Source: an uncultured Eubacteriales bacterium
GTDB taxonomy: Bacteria > Bacillota > Clostridia > Oscillospirales > Acutalibacteraceae
Direction of reading: 5' to 3'
DNA: 64,000 nt
Assembly (NCBI GenBank): GCA_934445015.1
Contig: CAKSDJ010000002.1
Coordinates: 1 to 64,000 of the forward strand
Shown piece after piece: positions 1 through 6,915 of this stretch. A model generated the notes under the pieces. It had not been told where the DNA came from, searched no databases, and saw only the letters and a program-made list of their open reading frames with translations. The position numbers and the translations under genes were made by a program. Each line of letters opens with the position of its first letter. Within the stretch, counting starts at the first letter, position 1.

Positions 1-206
1 CGCACCGTAGAAATCTCATCTTGAATGTCTGCAATTTTACTGCGGTATTCATCCGAGAGGTTTTGGTCGGCGTTGCTCAGGAATTGACCGTTGTATTTTA
101 TCCGGCAGAGGGGGATGCCGTCCGAGGACACCTCCAACCATCCGTTGCCGTCCGTCTTGGTGTCGTACCGATCCCTGAGCCGTTTGGATAATTCTTTCTG
201 TAGCAT
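1..206 (-). CDS. Hypothetical accessory protein, C-terminus outside the window
   Basis: The reading frame begins with ATG at 204-206 (minus strand), behind a good AGGAGA ribosome site at about 213-218, and runs off the left edge after 68 residues. The visible protein starts MLQKELSKRL and is charged and soluble, with a short beta-like segment (WLEVSSDGIPLCRIKY). I do not recognise the family. Codon use differs from the rest of the window: GAG, AAG, CGG, CTC, ATC and CCC are favoured where the neighbours use GAA, AAA and ATA. GC content is also visibly higher. With the adjacent tRNA-Gln this suggests the end of an integrated element, but that is inference. A terminator-like hairpin lies just upstream in its transcription direction. 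Confidence 0.6.
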   Translation of the reverse strand, partial: MLQKELSKRLRDRYDTKTDGNGWLEVSSDGIPLCRIKYNGQFLSNADQNLSDEYRSKIADIQDEISTV

Positions 207-230
207 ATCTGATTTCTCCTTTTTAGGGTA

Positions 231-269
231 ATAAAAAAGGCAGATAGATTTTTGCTTTCTATCTGCCTT
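231..269 (-). terminator. Hairpin with T-run, minus direction
   Basis: A 12-bp perfect inverted repeat (AAGGCAGATAGA, 237-248, with 258-269) has a 9-nt loop. In the minus direction it is followed by a run of T (231-238 on the complement). It sits directly upstream of the ribosome site of the gene at 1-206, so it either ends a transcript from the right or acts as a leader attenuator for that gene. Confidence 0.65.
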
Positions 270-373
270 GCGTATCATTATTCGGTTGTGTGAGAGTTCA
301 AGACATCCAACAAAGGGAAAACATCATTTTTATATCTGTCAAAACGGTTCGCGGAAATTTTGCCGTATAAACG

Positions 374-404
374 GTGAAAACCCCGATAAAATCGGGGTTT
401 TCAC
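374..404 (-). terminator. Rho-independent terminator downstream of tRNA-Gln
   Basis: A 14-bp perfect stem (374-387 with 391-404, core ACCCCGAT/ATCGGGGT) with a 3-nt loop. The stem contains a TTTT run on the descending arm in the minus direction. A second hairpin (GGGCTACA at 405-412 with 420-427) lies between it and the tRNA. Together they should end the tRNA-Gln transcript. Confidence 0.65.
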
Positions 405-432
405 GGGCTACATCTATTTTGTAGCCCTTTTA

Positions 433-506
433 TGGCTGGGGAATAGGGATTCGAACCCCAACAAACAGAGTCAGAGTCTGTCGTGCTACCGTTACACAAT
501 TCCCCA
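433..506 (-). tRNA. tRNA-Gln (anticodon CUG)
   Basis: Full cloverleaf on the minus strand. The acceptor stem TGGGGAA pairs with TTCCCCA, followed by discriminator G and an encoded CCA (433-435). The anticodon arm ACAGA-CTCTGAC-TCTGT carries CTG, which reads CAG (Gln). The T arm contains GGTTCGAATCC-type sequence. It is 74 nt including CCA. Its 3' end faces the foreign-looking gene at the left edge, the usual orientation for an integration target. Confidence 0.93.
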
Positions 507-585
507 ATATTTAATTTAGCAATAAACATTATACCGCAAATTTAAAATAAGTCAAGATTTTTTTCAAAAACAGGCAAAAAAATGA

Positions 586-778
586 GTTCCGCCTTGCCGT
601 AACTGCTTAATGATAACCTGAATTTATTTTCAGGTGGGTTTTCGCCAGACGGTTTCGCGCTCCCTTCTTCCGAACTCGGCACCGCCGCGGGAGGTCTGCA
701 AACCCGCCGCCTGAGCAGAAATCCCTTTTTAGTATCTTGTAGGGTTATATAAGCAAAGATTCGCGCACAAGGCAGAAC
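586..778 (-). ncRNA. ssrS: 6S RNA candidate (RNA polymerase-binding regulatory RNA)
   Basis: About 193 nt on the minus strand, the usual size of 6S RNA. The ends pair to close the molecule: GTTCTGCCTTG at the 5' end (778 downward) with CAAGGCGGAAC at the 3' end (ending 586), one G-U pair. A T-run follows the 3' end. Inside, GCTTA pairs with TAAGC, a small hairpin CTGAA/TTCAG lies on the 3' side of the presumed central bubble, and the top stem is GC-rich (GCGGG/CCCGC, CTC/GAG). Known 6S RNAs mimic an open promoter and bind sigma-A holoenzyme. The call rests on fold and length; a covariance-model search would be decisive. It starts only 9 nt after the DUF1292 stop. Confidence 0.7.
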
Positions 779-786
779 ATATATTA

Positions 787-1098
787 TTATTGCTCGTCTA
801 TTTCAAAAAAATCCTCAAGCCGGTCAACAAATGCGTCGGCAACCGTTTCGTACTCGTCGTCGTCCTCAATTTCGCAGAAATATTCTTCACCGTTTTCCTC
901 TTCAACCTTAACAATAACCAGCTCGCCCGAATCTTCAAGCATTTTTTGCGGGTCCTCATAGGTCGGCAGCAACGCAAGGTATCTTGCGGTATCGGTTTCA
1001 ATTGCGTCCAAAACCTCAAAATTATACTCCTTGCCGTCATCGTCGGTCAGCGTAATAAGGTCGGGGTTGTAATCTTTATCTTTTATATCGTTGCTCAT
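787..1098 (-). CDS. DUF1292 family protein (YrzB-like)
   Basis: A 103-residue, very acidic soluble protein. The segment ITLTDDDGKEYNFEVLDAIE followed by RYLALLPTYED and the VIVKVEEENGEEYF strand is the typical pattern of DUF1292, a small family common in Firmicutes and often near alaS-yrrK-type operons. Molecular function is unknown in the family. The start ATG has an AGCGGAGGATTTTTT-type ribosome site. It is transcribed toward the 6S RNA and may be co-transcribed with it, since the gap is 8 nt. Confidence 0.85.
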   Translation of the reverse strand: MSNDIKDKDYNPDLITLTDDDGKEYNFEVLDAIETDTARYLALLPTYEDPQKMLEDSGELVIVKVEEENGEEYFCEIEDDDEYETVADAFVDRLEDFFEIDEQ

Positions 1099-1242
1099 AA
1101 AAAATCCTCCGCTCGGTATCTTTAACTCATATTATTTTAACCTAAATTTCACTTTCAGTCAATAGAATAGTTTGCCAAACGCCTCAAAAAACAAAACTTT
1201 TTAAAAGTTATAAAAAATATATAAAAATTATTAACTTTATAC

Positions 1243-1271
1243 TTGACAAAATGTTGATTATCGCTTATAAT
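1243..1271 (+). promoter_or_regulatory. Consensus sigma-A promoter of the repeat RNA
   Basis: TTGACA (1243-1248), 17-nt spacer, TATAAT (1266-1271): a perfect match to the housekeeping consensus, which predicts strong expression starting near 1278. It points into the repeat-bearing transcript and no long reading frame follows. Confidence 0.85.
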
Positions 1272-1306
1272 ATAGATGACAAAAGAGAAAGGAGCGGTAA
1301 AACGCT

Positions 1307-1342
1307 ATGAAGGAAAATCCACCTGCAAATTCAGAAAAATAA
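1307..1342 (+). CDS. Possible 11-residue leader peptide
   Basis: ATG at 1307 opens a frame reading MKENPPANSEK and stopping at TAA 1340-1342. An AAAGGAG ribosome site lies about 10 nt upstream, and a short hairpin (AGCG/CGCT) lies between site and start. It is the first frame on the strong transcript from the promoter at 1243. No similarity is known to me. It may be a translated leader or coincidence. Confidence 0.3.
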   Translation: MKENPPANSEK

Positions 1343-1350
1343 ATTGAGAG

Positions 1351-1530
1351 GTGTGAGTCCGATGTACAGGTAACCGTAAACGCAAAACCATATTAAAGCA
1401 AAGCGGTGAGTCCGAAAGTTCAGTCAGATTTTAATTTAAAACTATAAATTTATAAAGGCGTCAGTCCGAAAATTTAATCGGTTTTATTTTAATCAAAATA
1501 ATTACAGACGGTGAGTCCGATGTTCAGTTA
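1351..1530 (+). repeat. Four direct repeats with core GTGAGTCCGA, about 53-nt period
   Basis: Core copies lie at about 1353-1362 (GTGAGTCCGATGTACAGG), 1406-1415 (GTGAGTCCGAAAGTTCAG), 1460-1469 (GTCAGTCCGAAAATTT) and 1511-1520 (GTGAGTCCGATGTTCAG). Spacings are 53, 54 and 51 nt. The linkers share no obvious sequence. The copies are not palindromic, which argues against dimeric repressor operators. They lie wholly inside the predicted transcript. Confidence 0.85.
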
Positions 1531-1600
1531 AAAATATGTTACGTTCCGCGTAGGACGCGGTGAATATAGATTTAACGATAAAATAAAGTAAATAATACGG

Positions 1601-1637
1601 CAACCCCCACGGTCAGAAACCGTGAGGGTTGTTTTTT
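1601..1637 (+). terminator. Rho-independent terminator of the repeat RNA
   Basis: The stem CAACCCCCACGGT (1601-1613) pairs with ACCGTGAGGGTTG (1619-1631), with one mismatch, a loop of about 5 nt and six T at 1632-1637. No comparable T-run exists on the minus strand, so it serves the plus-strand RNA only. Confidence 0.9.
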
Positions 1638-1700
1638 GTTTGTAAAAAAAGTTATCGGCAGTATAATCCGCATTATGTTCAGGCGGCGTTTGCCGCCGTT

Positions 1701-3185
1701 TTAATTTGCCTTATCGAGTTCAAACCAAAAAGTCACGCCGTCTTCGGTGTTATAAACACCGCACCGATTACGGTGTATATTCATAACCGCGCTCACTATT
1801 GAAAGTCCTAATCCGAAACGGCTGTTATCTCGCTTGTGCGAGTCGTCGCCGCGGTAAAAACTTTGCCAGATATACGGCATAATTTTTTCATCTATATGGC
1901 TGCCGGTGTTGTGTACACATATCCGTATTTTGCCGTCGCTCGGCGTTGCGGTAATAAGTATTTCTCCGCCTTCTGCGGTATGTGACTTGGCGTTTTCGAG
2001 GTAGGCCTTCATAACCTGCTCTATCTGGGTCTTATCGGCAAACACAAGTGTGTTTTTGCTTATTCTGTTTTCAACCGTTAAACCGGTGTCTTTGAAAATT
2101 CTGCCGAGCATCATATCTGTCATATCGCTTATATCAAAATTTTTAAACTGCGCCGGTATCTGCCCCGATTCATATTTCGAAAGTTCAAGTATGCTTAAAA
2201 CCAGATTGTTCATTCTGCGGCTCTCATCGATTATGGTATCGCAGTAGTTTTCGCGCTTTTCGCCGTTAACATTAAGTTTAAGACCCTCGGCATAGCCGCT
2301 TATTATGGATATAGGCGTTTTGAGTTCGTGAGAAACATTGGCGACAAAGGTTTTGCGCATTTTGTCGAGTTCGCGTTCAAGTTCGATCTCGTTTTGCAGT
2401 TTTGCGTTTGTTGCTTTAAGGTCTTTAAGCGCTCCGGACAGCGATTTTGACATCTCGTTTACCGAATTTGCGAGCTGACCTATTTCATCGCGGCGGTTTA
2501 CGTTTATGGTGCGGTCAAATTTAAGGTCTGCCATATCGCGCGTTATTTCATTCATTTGCGTAAGCGGCTCCGAAAAACGTTTTGCAAAAATAATTATCCA
2601 AATAATAGACAGTGCAAGGCAAACAACGGCGATAACGCTTATAAATTCGTTTGCTGTTTCGGAAGATGATACAAGCAACTGCTTTTGAATTTTGACTTCG
2701 GCATAAATGCCCGAATCGATCTCTTTTCTGCAAAGCAGAAATTCACTTTTGTCAAAGCGGCGAACGGCCTCTTCATAAACAATTCCGTCTGAAAGATTTT
2801 TTGTTTTGACCGTAACAAGTTCTTCGTGCGACATAACAAAATCGGTTCGGCCCGTTATCAGAAAATCCATCATCTGTGTGCCGTGTGTGGTGTATTTTAT
2901 GTTGCCGTAAAGGTCATATATTTCAACGTCAAAATTATGATTTTCAACTATATCGGTAAGCAGTTCGGATACTGCGGATCTGTCAGAAAGGTCAATGTTT
3001 TCAAGCCTGTTTATTTGCGATATCAGGGCGTTTTTCTGCCTCAGACAAAAAAACTTTGAAAGCAGTGCCGTGTTGCAAAGCATAAGTATAATTACAAACG
3101 CCGCAAATATTGCCGTGACTTTTAAAAAAATGTTAAACCACAGTTTGTTTTTAAGTGCCGCAATTTTTTCAGCCTTAAACTTCAA
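1701..3185 (-). CDS. Sensor histidine kinase (HAMP, HisKA, HATPase)
   Basis: Membrane sensor kinase that should autophosphorylate on His and pass phosphate to the regulator encoded just upstream. Order: N-terminal transmembrane helix (about 15-40), extracellular sensor region of about 130 residues, second helix (about 180-205), HAMP linker, H-box VSHELKTPISIISGYAEGL, N-box (YLENAKSH) and G-box (RFGLGLSIVSAV). I chose the TTG start at 3183-3185, which overlaps the regulator's stop and has GGGG upstream; the frame could extend to GTG at 3227, but that would bury the start in the regulator gene. Length 494 residues is normal. The signal sensed cannot be told from sequence. Confidence 0.9.
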   Translation of the reverse strand: MKFKAEKIAALKNKLWFNIFLKVTAIFAAFVIILMLCNTALLSKFFCLRQKNALISQINRLENIDLSDRSAVSELLTDIVENHNFDVEIYDLYGNIKYTTHGTQMMDFLITGRTDFVMSHEELVTVKTKNLSDGIVYEEAVRRFDKSEFLLCRKEIDSGIYAEVKIQKQLLVSSSETANEFISVIAVVCLALSIIWIIIFAKRFSEPLTQMNEITRDMADLKFDRTINVNRRDEIGQLANSVNEMSKSLSGALKDLKATNAKLQNEIELERELDKMRKTFVANVSHELKTPISIISGYAEGLKLNVNGEKRENYCDTIIDESRRMNNLVLSILELSKYESGQIPAQFKNFDISDMTDMMLGRIFKDTGLTVENRISKNTLVFADKTQIEQVMKAYLENAKSHTAEGGEILITATPSDGKIRICVHNTGSHIDEKIMPYIWQSFYRGDDSHKRDNSRFGLGLSIVSAVMNIHRNRCGVYNTEDGVTFWFELDKAN

Positions 3186-3846
3186 GTTTATACCCCATTC
3201 CGTATACGGTTTTAAGGTGAGTTGCACCGTAAGAGCCGAGTTTTGTGCGCAAACGCGCTATGTGTGAGTCAACAGTGCGTTCGTCGCCGTAATAATCGTA
3301 TCCCCAGACCCTTGTCAGTAACTGATCGCGTGAGAGCACCCTGCCTGCGTTGTCATAAAGCGCGCAAAGCAGTTCGAATTCTTTGAGGGTAAGTTCAAGT
3401 AATTCGCCGTTTGCATAAACGGTAAAAGCGTCGTGGTCTATCTGCAGTTCGTTTTTTTGTTTTGTGCTTTCGCTGCCCGAATCGCTTAGTTTTAAAAGTG
3501 CTTCCACCCTTTTTACAAGCACTGCCGGTGAAAACGGCTTTGTGACATACTCGTTAATGCCAGAGCCGAACCCCTCTAACATATCAAATTCTTCACTTCG
3601 CGCCGACAGCATTATAATCGGCATATCCGAAAATTTGCGTATCTCTCTTGTAAGTTCCCAGCCGTCCATTTCGGGCATCATAATGTCAACTATTGCAAGA
3701 TCAATGCTGCCGTCTTTTGCTTTTTCAAGGGCTGATACGCCGTCGTATGTGCGTACCGTATCAAAGCCCGAATTTTCTAAAAAATCTCCTATCAGGGTTA
3801 CTATTCTTTCTTCGTCGTCTGCAATAAGCACGGTTTTGTTTGCCAT
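3175..3846 (-). CDS. OmpR/PhoB-family response regulator
   Basis: A 223-residue DNA-binding regulator. The receiver domain carries the acidic pair (DDEE), the phosphorylation site in DLAIVDIMMPEMDG and the conserved Lys in TKPFSP. The C-terminal winged helix shows the typical LTLKEFELLCALYDNAGRVL and ERTVDSHIARLRTKL segments. The ATG at 3844-3846 follows an AAGGGGTG ribosome site; a GTG three codons upstream lies inside that site and is unlikely. It overlaps the kinase gene by 11 bp, so the pair is translationally coupled. The promoter upstream is at 3914-3942. Confidence 0.93.
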   Translation of the reverse strand: MANKTVLIADDEERIVTLIGDFLENSGFDTVRTYDGVSALEKAKDGSIDLAIVDIMMPEMDGWELTREIRKFSDMPIIMLSARSEEFDMLEGFGSGINEYVTKPFSPAVLVKRVEALLKLSDSGSESTKQKNELQIDHDAFTVYANGELLELTLKEFELLCALYDNAGRVLSRDQLLTRVWGYDYYGDERTVDSHIARLRTKLGSYGATHLKTVYGMGYKLEV

Positions 3847-3913
3847 ATAAATCACCCCTTATAAAATAAACAAAAAACTTTATAATTTTTTTAAGTTTCT
3901 GTTAACACTCAAT

Positions 3914-3942
3914 ATTTTATCACGATGTATAAAAAAAGTAAA
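3914..3942 (-). promoter_or_regulatory. Promoter of the two-component operon
   Basis: On the minus strand TTTACT (complement of 3937-3942), 17-nt spacer, TAAAAT (complement of 3914-3919). It lies about 70 bp upstream of the regulator ATG and back to back with the lepA promoter. Confidence 0.5.
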
Positions 3943-3952
3943 TCAAAACAAC

Positions 3953-3981
3953 TTGTAATGGAAATAAATATATGTTAAAAT
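3953..3981 (+). promoter_or_regulatory. Promoter of lepA
   Basis: TTGTAA (3953-3958), 17-nt spacer, TAAAAT (3976-3981). A closer TATAAT at 3981-3986 exists, but it would be 22 nt from this -35 and has no better partner. Confidence 0.5.
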
Positions 3982-4012
3982 ATAATATATTTTATATAAG
4001 GAGCAGTATGCC

Positions 4013-5818
4013 TTGTCATTTCCTCTTGAAAATATCAGAAATTTTTGTATAGTAGCTCATATTGACCACGGCAAGTCAACACTTGCCGACCGTTTGCTTG
4101 AACTGACGCAGTCGGTAAGCGAGCGCGATATGGAAGCGCAGATACTTGACAGTATGGATTTAGAGCGCGAGCGCGGAATAACTATCAAAGCGCACGCGGT
4201 AACGCTTTATTACACCGCTGCCGACGGCAAAGAATATGAACTCAACCTTATAGACACACCGGGTCACGTTGACTTTAATTATGAAGTCTCGCGTTCGCTT
4301 GCCGCCTGCGAGGGCGCAATTCTGGTGGTGGACGCTTCGCAGGGCATCGAGGCGCAAACTCTTGCAAATACATACCTTGCGGTAGATCACGGGCTTGAAA
4401 TTTTGCCGGTAATAAACAAAATCGATCTGCCTTCTGCCGACCCTGACAGAATCAAGGCTGAAATTGAGGATATTATAGGCATACCTGCAGATGACGCGCC
4501 GCTTATATCGGCTAAAACCGGCGCAAACGTTGAGCAGGTGCTTGAACTTATAGTTAACGGCGTTCCGGCGCCTGAGGGCGACCGCACCGCGCCGCTCAAA
4601 GCGCTTATATTCGACTCATACTATGACGCGTACAAGGGAGTTATAGTTTACTTCAGAGTAGTTTCGGGCAGCATTAAGAGCGGTGATAAAATAAAAATGA
4701 TGGCAACCGGCGCTGATTTTGATATAGTTGAACTCGGCCGCAAACGCGCCACTGCTTTTGAAACCTGCGATTGCCTTGAGGCCGGCGAAGTAGGTTATCT
4801 TGCAGCGTCTATAAAAACCGTAAGCGAAGCGCGCGTCGGCGATACAATTACACACTCCGACAGACCTGCAGATGCACCGCTTGAAGGCTACCGGGCCGCA
4901 AAACCCGTTGTTTTTTGCGGTATATATCCGGCAGACGGCGCAAAATATCCCGACCTTCGCGATGCGCTCGAAAAACTGCAGCTTAATGATGCGTCACTGC
5001 TTTTTGAGGCAGAAACTTCGCAGGCATTGGGTTTTGGTTTCAGGTGCGGTTTTTTGGGCCTTTTGCATATGGAAATATTAGAAGAGCGCCTTGAACGCGA
5101 ATACAACCTTGATATTATTACAACCGCGCCGAGCGTGCAGTATGAATTTGTGCTTACAAACGGGGAAAAAATATTTGTTGACAATCCTACAAATTACCCC
5201 GACCCTGCCGTTATATCCGAGGCGCTTGAACCCGTTGCAAACGTTCATATTTATTCACCGAGCGAATACGTCGGCACAATTATGCAGCTTTGTGAGGATC
5301 GCCGCGGCGACTATAAAGATATGAAATATATGGGCGACCGCGTTGATATACACTATATTTTGCCTATGGGCGAAATAGTATACGACTTTTTTGACGCGCT
5401 CAAAAGCCGTACAAAGGGCTACGCGAGTTACGATTACGAACCTGCCGGATACCAAAAGTCAAACCTTGTAAAACTTGACGTTATGCTTGCCGGCGACACA
5501 GTAGACGCGCTGTCGTTTATTGTTCACTCGTCAAACGCATACGCACGTGCGCGCCGCATTGCCGAAAAGTTAAAAGAGTTTATACCGCGGCAGCTTTTTG
5601 AGGTTCCCGTTCAGGTGGCGGTTGGCGGCAAAATAATCGCACGCGAAACCGTAAAGGCGATGCGAAAAGACGTGCTCGCAAAATGCTACGGCGGCGACAT
5701 AACCCGTAAAAAGAAACTGCTCGAAAAACAAAAAGAGGGCAAAAAGAAAATGCGTAAACTCGGCTCGGTAGAAGTGCCTAAAGACGCATTTATGGCAGTA
5801 CTTAAACTCGATGAATAA
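4013..5818 (+). CDS. lepA: Elongation factor 4 (LepA), translational GTPase
   Basis: Ribosome-associated GTPase that acts on stalled elongation complexes. The 601 residues match the family's usual 600. G motifs are visible: AHIDHGKST (15-23), RGIT switch I, DTPGHVDF and [10 protein letters not shown]. The LepA-specific C-terminal segment with [16 protein letters not shown] is present, and the protein ends ...VLKLDE. The start is TTG at 4013, chosen because AAGGAG (3998-4003) lies 9 nt upstream and the protein begins as other LepA do; an ATG at 4008 is in the wrong frame. It may share a transcript with the M15 peptidase gene, 26 bp downstream. Confidence 0.97.
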   Translation: MSFPLENIRNFCIVAHIDHGKSTLADRLLELTQSVSERDMEAQILDSMDLERERGITIKAHAVTLYYTAADGKEYELNLIDTPGHVDFNYEVSRSLAACEGAILVVDASQGIEAQTLANTYLAVDHGLEILPVINKIDLPSADPDRIKAEIEDIIGIPADDAPLISAKTGANVEQVLELIVNGVPAPEGDRTAPLKALIFDSYYDAYKGVIVYFRVVSGSIKSGDKIKMMATGADFDIVELGRKRATAFETCDCLEAGEVGYLAASIKTVSEARVGDTITHSDRPADAPLEGYRAAKPVVFCGIYPADGAKYPDLRDALEKLQLNDASLLFEAETSQALGFGFRCGFLGLLHMEILEERLEREYNLDIITTAPSVQYEFVLTNGEKIFVDNPTNYPDPAVISEALEPVANVHIYSPSEYVGTIMQLCEDRRGDYKDMKYMGDRVDIHYILPMGEIVYDFFDALKSRTKGYASYDYEPAGYQKSNLVKLDVMLAGDTVDALSFIVHSSNAYARARRIAEKLKEFIPRQLFEVPVQVAVGGKIIARETVKAMRKDVLAKCYGGDITRKKKLLEKQKEGKKKMRKLGSVEVPKDAFMAVLKLDE

Positions 5819-5844
5819 ATCAATTTGTAAAGAAGGCTTAATTT

Positions 5845-6804
5845 ATGACCGAAAAAAGAAAAAAGGCAATCATACGCAGAAGGATTTTTATAGCAATCGT
5901 TGCGGCTGTTTTGGCAGCGTTTATAGCAATCGTTGCGGTTGTGGTTGTCGCACTTAAAGACAAGGGCAAGCAGACAAACAATGAAAGCGGCGTCTCGTCA
6001 CAGGACACGGTTTCTGTTTCCGATACTCAGGTAAGCGAGCCTGCCTCATCGCAGGATAACATGTCGCAGTCGGAACCTGCCGCAACAGCGTCATCTGCAT
6101 CTAAAACCGATGATACAAAAAGCAGCACACCGTCGCAAACGGCGGATACTCCGCAAAACACAAGCAAACCGGTTGACACAAATCTTGACCCCGATTTCGG
6201 CAGATTGCTGCTTATAAACGGTGAAAATCCGTTGCCCGATGAATACGACACCGCCGTTCGGCAGTATTTGGTTGAAATTGACAGCAAATACCGCAACAAC
6301 AATTACGTAACGCAAATACACCGTGACGTTTATCCTTATATAACGGCTATGGTGGCGGCGGCTCAGGCAGACGGCGTTGATCTCAAAGTTTGGTCGCCGT
6401 TCCGCAGTTATTCAATACAAAACGATCTGTTCCAAAGGCAGGTAGCCCGTATGGGCGGCGATGAGCAAAAGGCTGCTACGGTGGTAGCACGCCCCGGAAC
6501 CAGCGAACACAACACCGGTCTGTGTGCCGACTTTAATATGGCGGATGATGCTTTTGAAAGTAAGCCGATGTATAAGTGGATGTGCGAAAACGCCGAAAAT
6601 TACGGATTTATCCTGCGCTACCCCAAGGATAAACAAAGCGTAACAGGCGTAATTTATGAGTCGTGGCATTGGCGCTTTGTAGGCATAAATAACGCAAAAG
6701 AGATAAATAAACTCGGTGTAACTCTTGAAGAATACGTAAAGATGAAAAACCTTGACCCTAAAATGGATATGTACGGCGACGACGATTACAAGGGCAATCA
6801 GTGA
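5845..6804 (+). CDS. M15-family D-alanyl-D-alanine carboxypeptidase, membrane-anchored
   Basis: Cell-wall peptidase predicted to trim the terminal D-Ala of peptidoglycan stem peptides. The N-terminus is basic (KRKKAIIRRR), followed by one transmembrane helix at about 12-36. A Ser/Thr/Gln-rich linker of about 80 residues follows, then a VanY-like catalytic domain with the zinc motifs GTSEHNTGLCADF (H and D ligands) and ESWHWRF (catalytic Glu and His ligand). All key residues are present. It lies between lepA and murD and has an AAGAAGG ribosome site. The physiological substrate is inferred from the family. Confidence 0.9.
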   Translation: MTEKRKKAIIRRRIFIAIVAAVLAAFIAIVAVVVVALKDKGKQTNNESGVSSQDTVSVSDTQVSEPASSQDNMSQSEPAATASSASKTDDTKSSTPSQTADTPQNTSKPVDTNLDPDFGRLLLINGENPLPDEYDTAVRQYLVEIDSKYRNNNYVTQIHRDVYPYITAMVAAAQADGVDLKVWSPFRSYSIQNDLFQRQVARMGGDEQKAATVVARPGTSEHNTGLCADFNMADDAFESKPMYKWMCENAENYGFILRYPKDKQSVTGVIYESWHWRFVGINNAKEINKLGVTLEEYVKMKNLDPKMDMYGDDDYKGNQ

Positions 6805-6915
6805 GTGACGTATTACAATCAACGGCACAAAAAAAGGCAAAAACTATTATTTGCAGGCACAGCGGTGTAATAACCGCCGCCTTGACAAACCAACCTTTTT
6901 GGAGGAACGCTTTTT

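Larger units (their letters stand above)
1278..1637 (+). ncRNA. Undescribed repeat-bearing RNA, about 360 nt
   Basis: A self-contained transcription unit: perfect promoter at 1243-1271, about 320 nt with no long reading frame, and a strong terminator at 1601-1637. Its body carries four copies of a motif with core GTGAGTCCGA (third copy GTCAGTCCGA), often continuing into TGTTCAG or AAGTTCAG. The linkers are AT-rich and weakly structured, as expected for accessible binding sites. A small GC hairpin (CCGCG-TAGGA-CGCGG, 1546-1560) follows the last copy. Near the 5' end a ribosome site (AAAGGAG) precedes an 11-codon frame at 1307-1342. I recognise no known RNA family here. Sponge, protein-sequestering RNA or small-peptide mRNA are all possible. 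Confidence 0.7.

Noticed and set aside
268..519. Plus-strand frame of 83 codons
   Set aside because: It runs through the tRNA-Gln gene and its terminator hairpins and has no ribosome site.
790..1125. Plus-strand frame of 111 codons
   Set aside because: Antisense to the well-supported DUF1292 gene, with no ribosome site.
1351..1530. Repeats read as a CRISPR array or replication iterons
   Set aside because: Only the roughly 10-18-nt core is conserved, the linkers are unequal and AT-rich, there are no cas or rep genes, and the repeats sit between a promoter and a terminator, which points to RNA.
1682..1696. GGCGGC/GCCGCC hairpin after the histidine kinase gene as its terminator
   Set aside because: In the minus direction no T-run follows; the TTTT is on the plus side, where no transcript is expected to end.
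3981..3986. TATAAT as lepA -10
   Set aside because: No -35 at 16-18 nt; TTGTAA pairs better with TAAAAT at 3976-3981.
6805..6870. GTG frame of 21 codons just after the M15 peptidase stop
   Set aside because: No clear ribosome site, no recognisable sequence, and it ends before the murD ribosome site; nothing supports translation.
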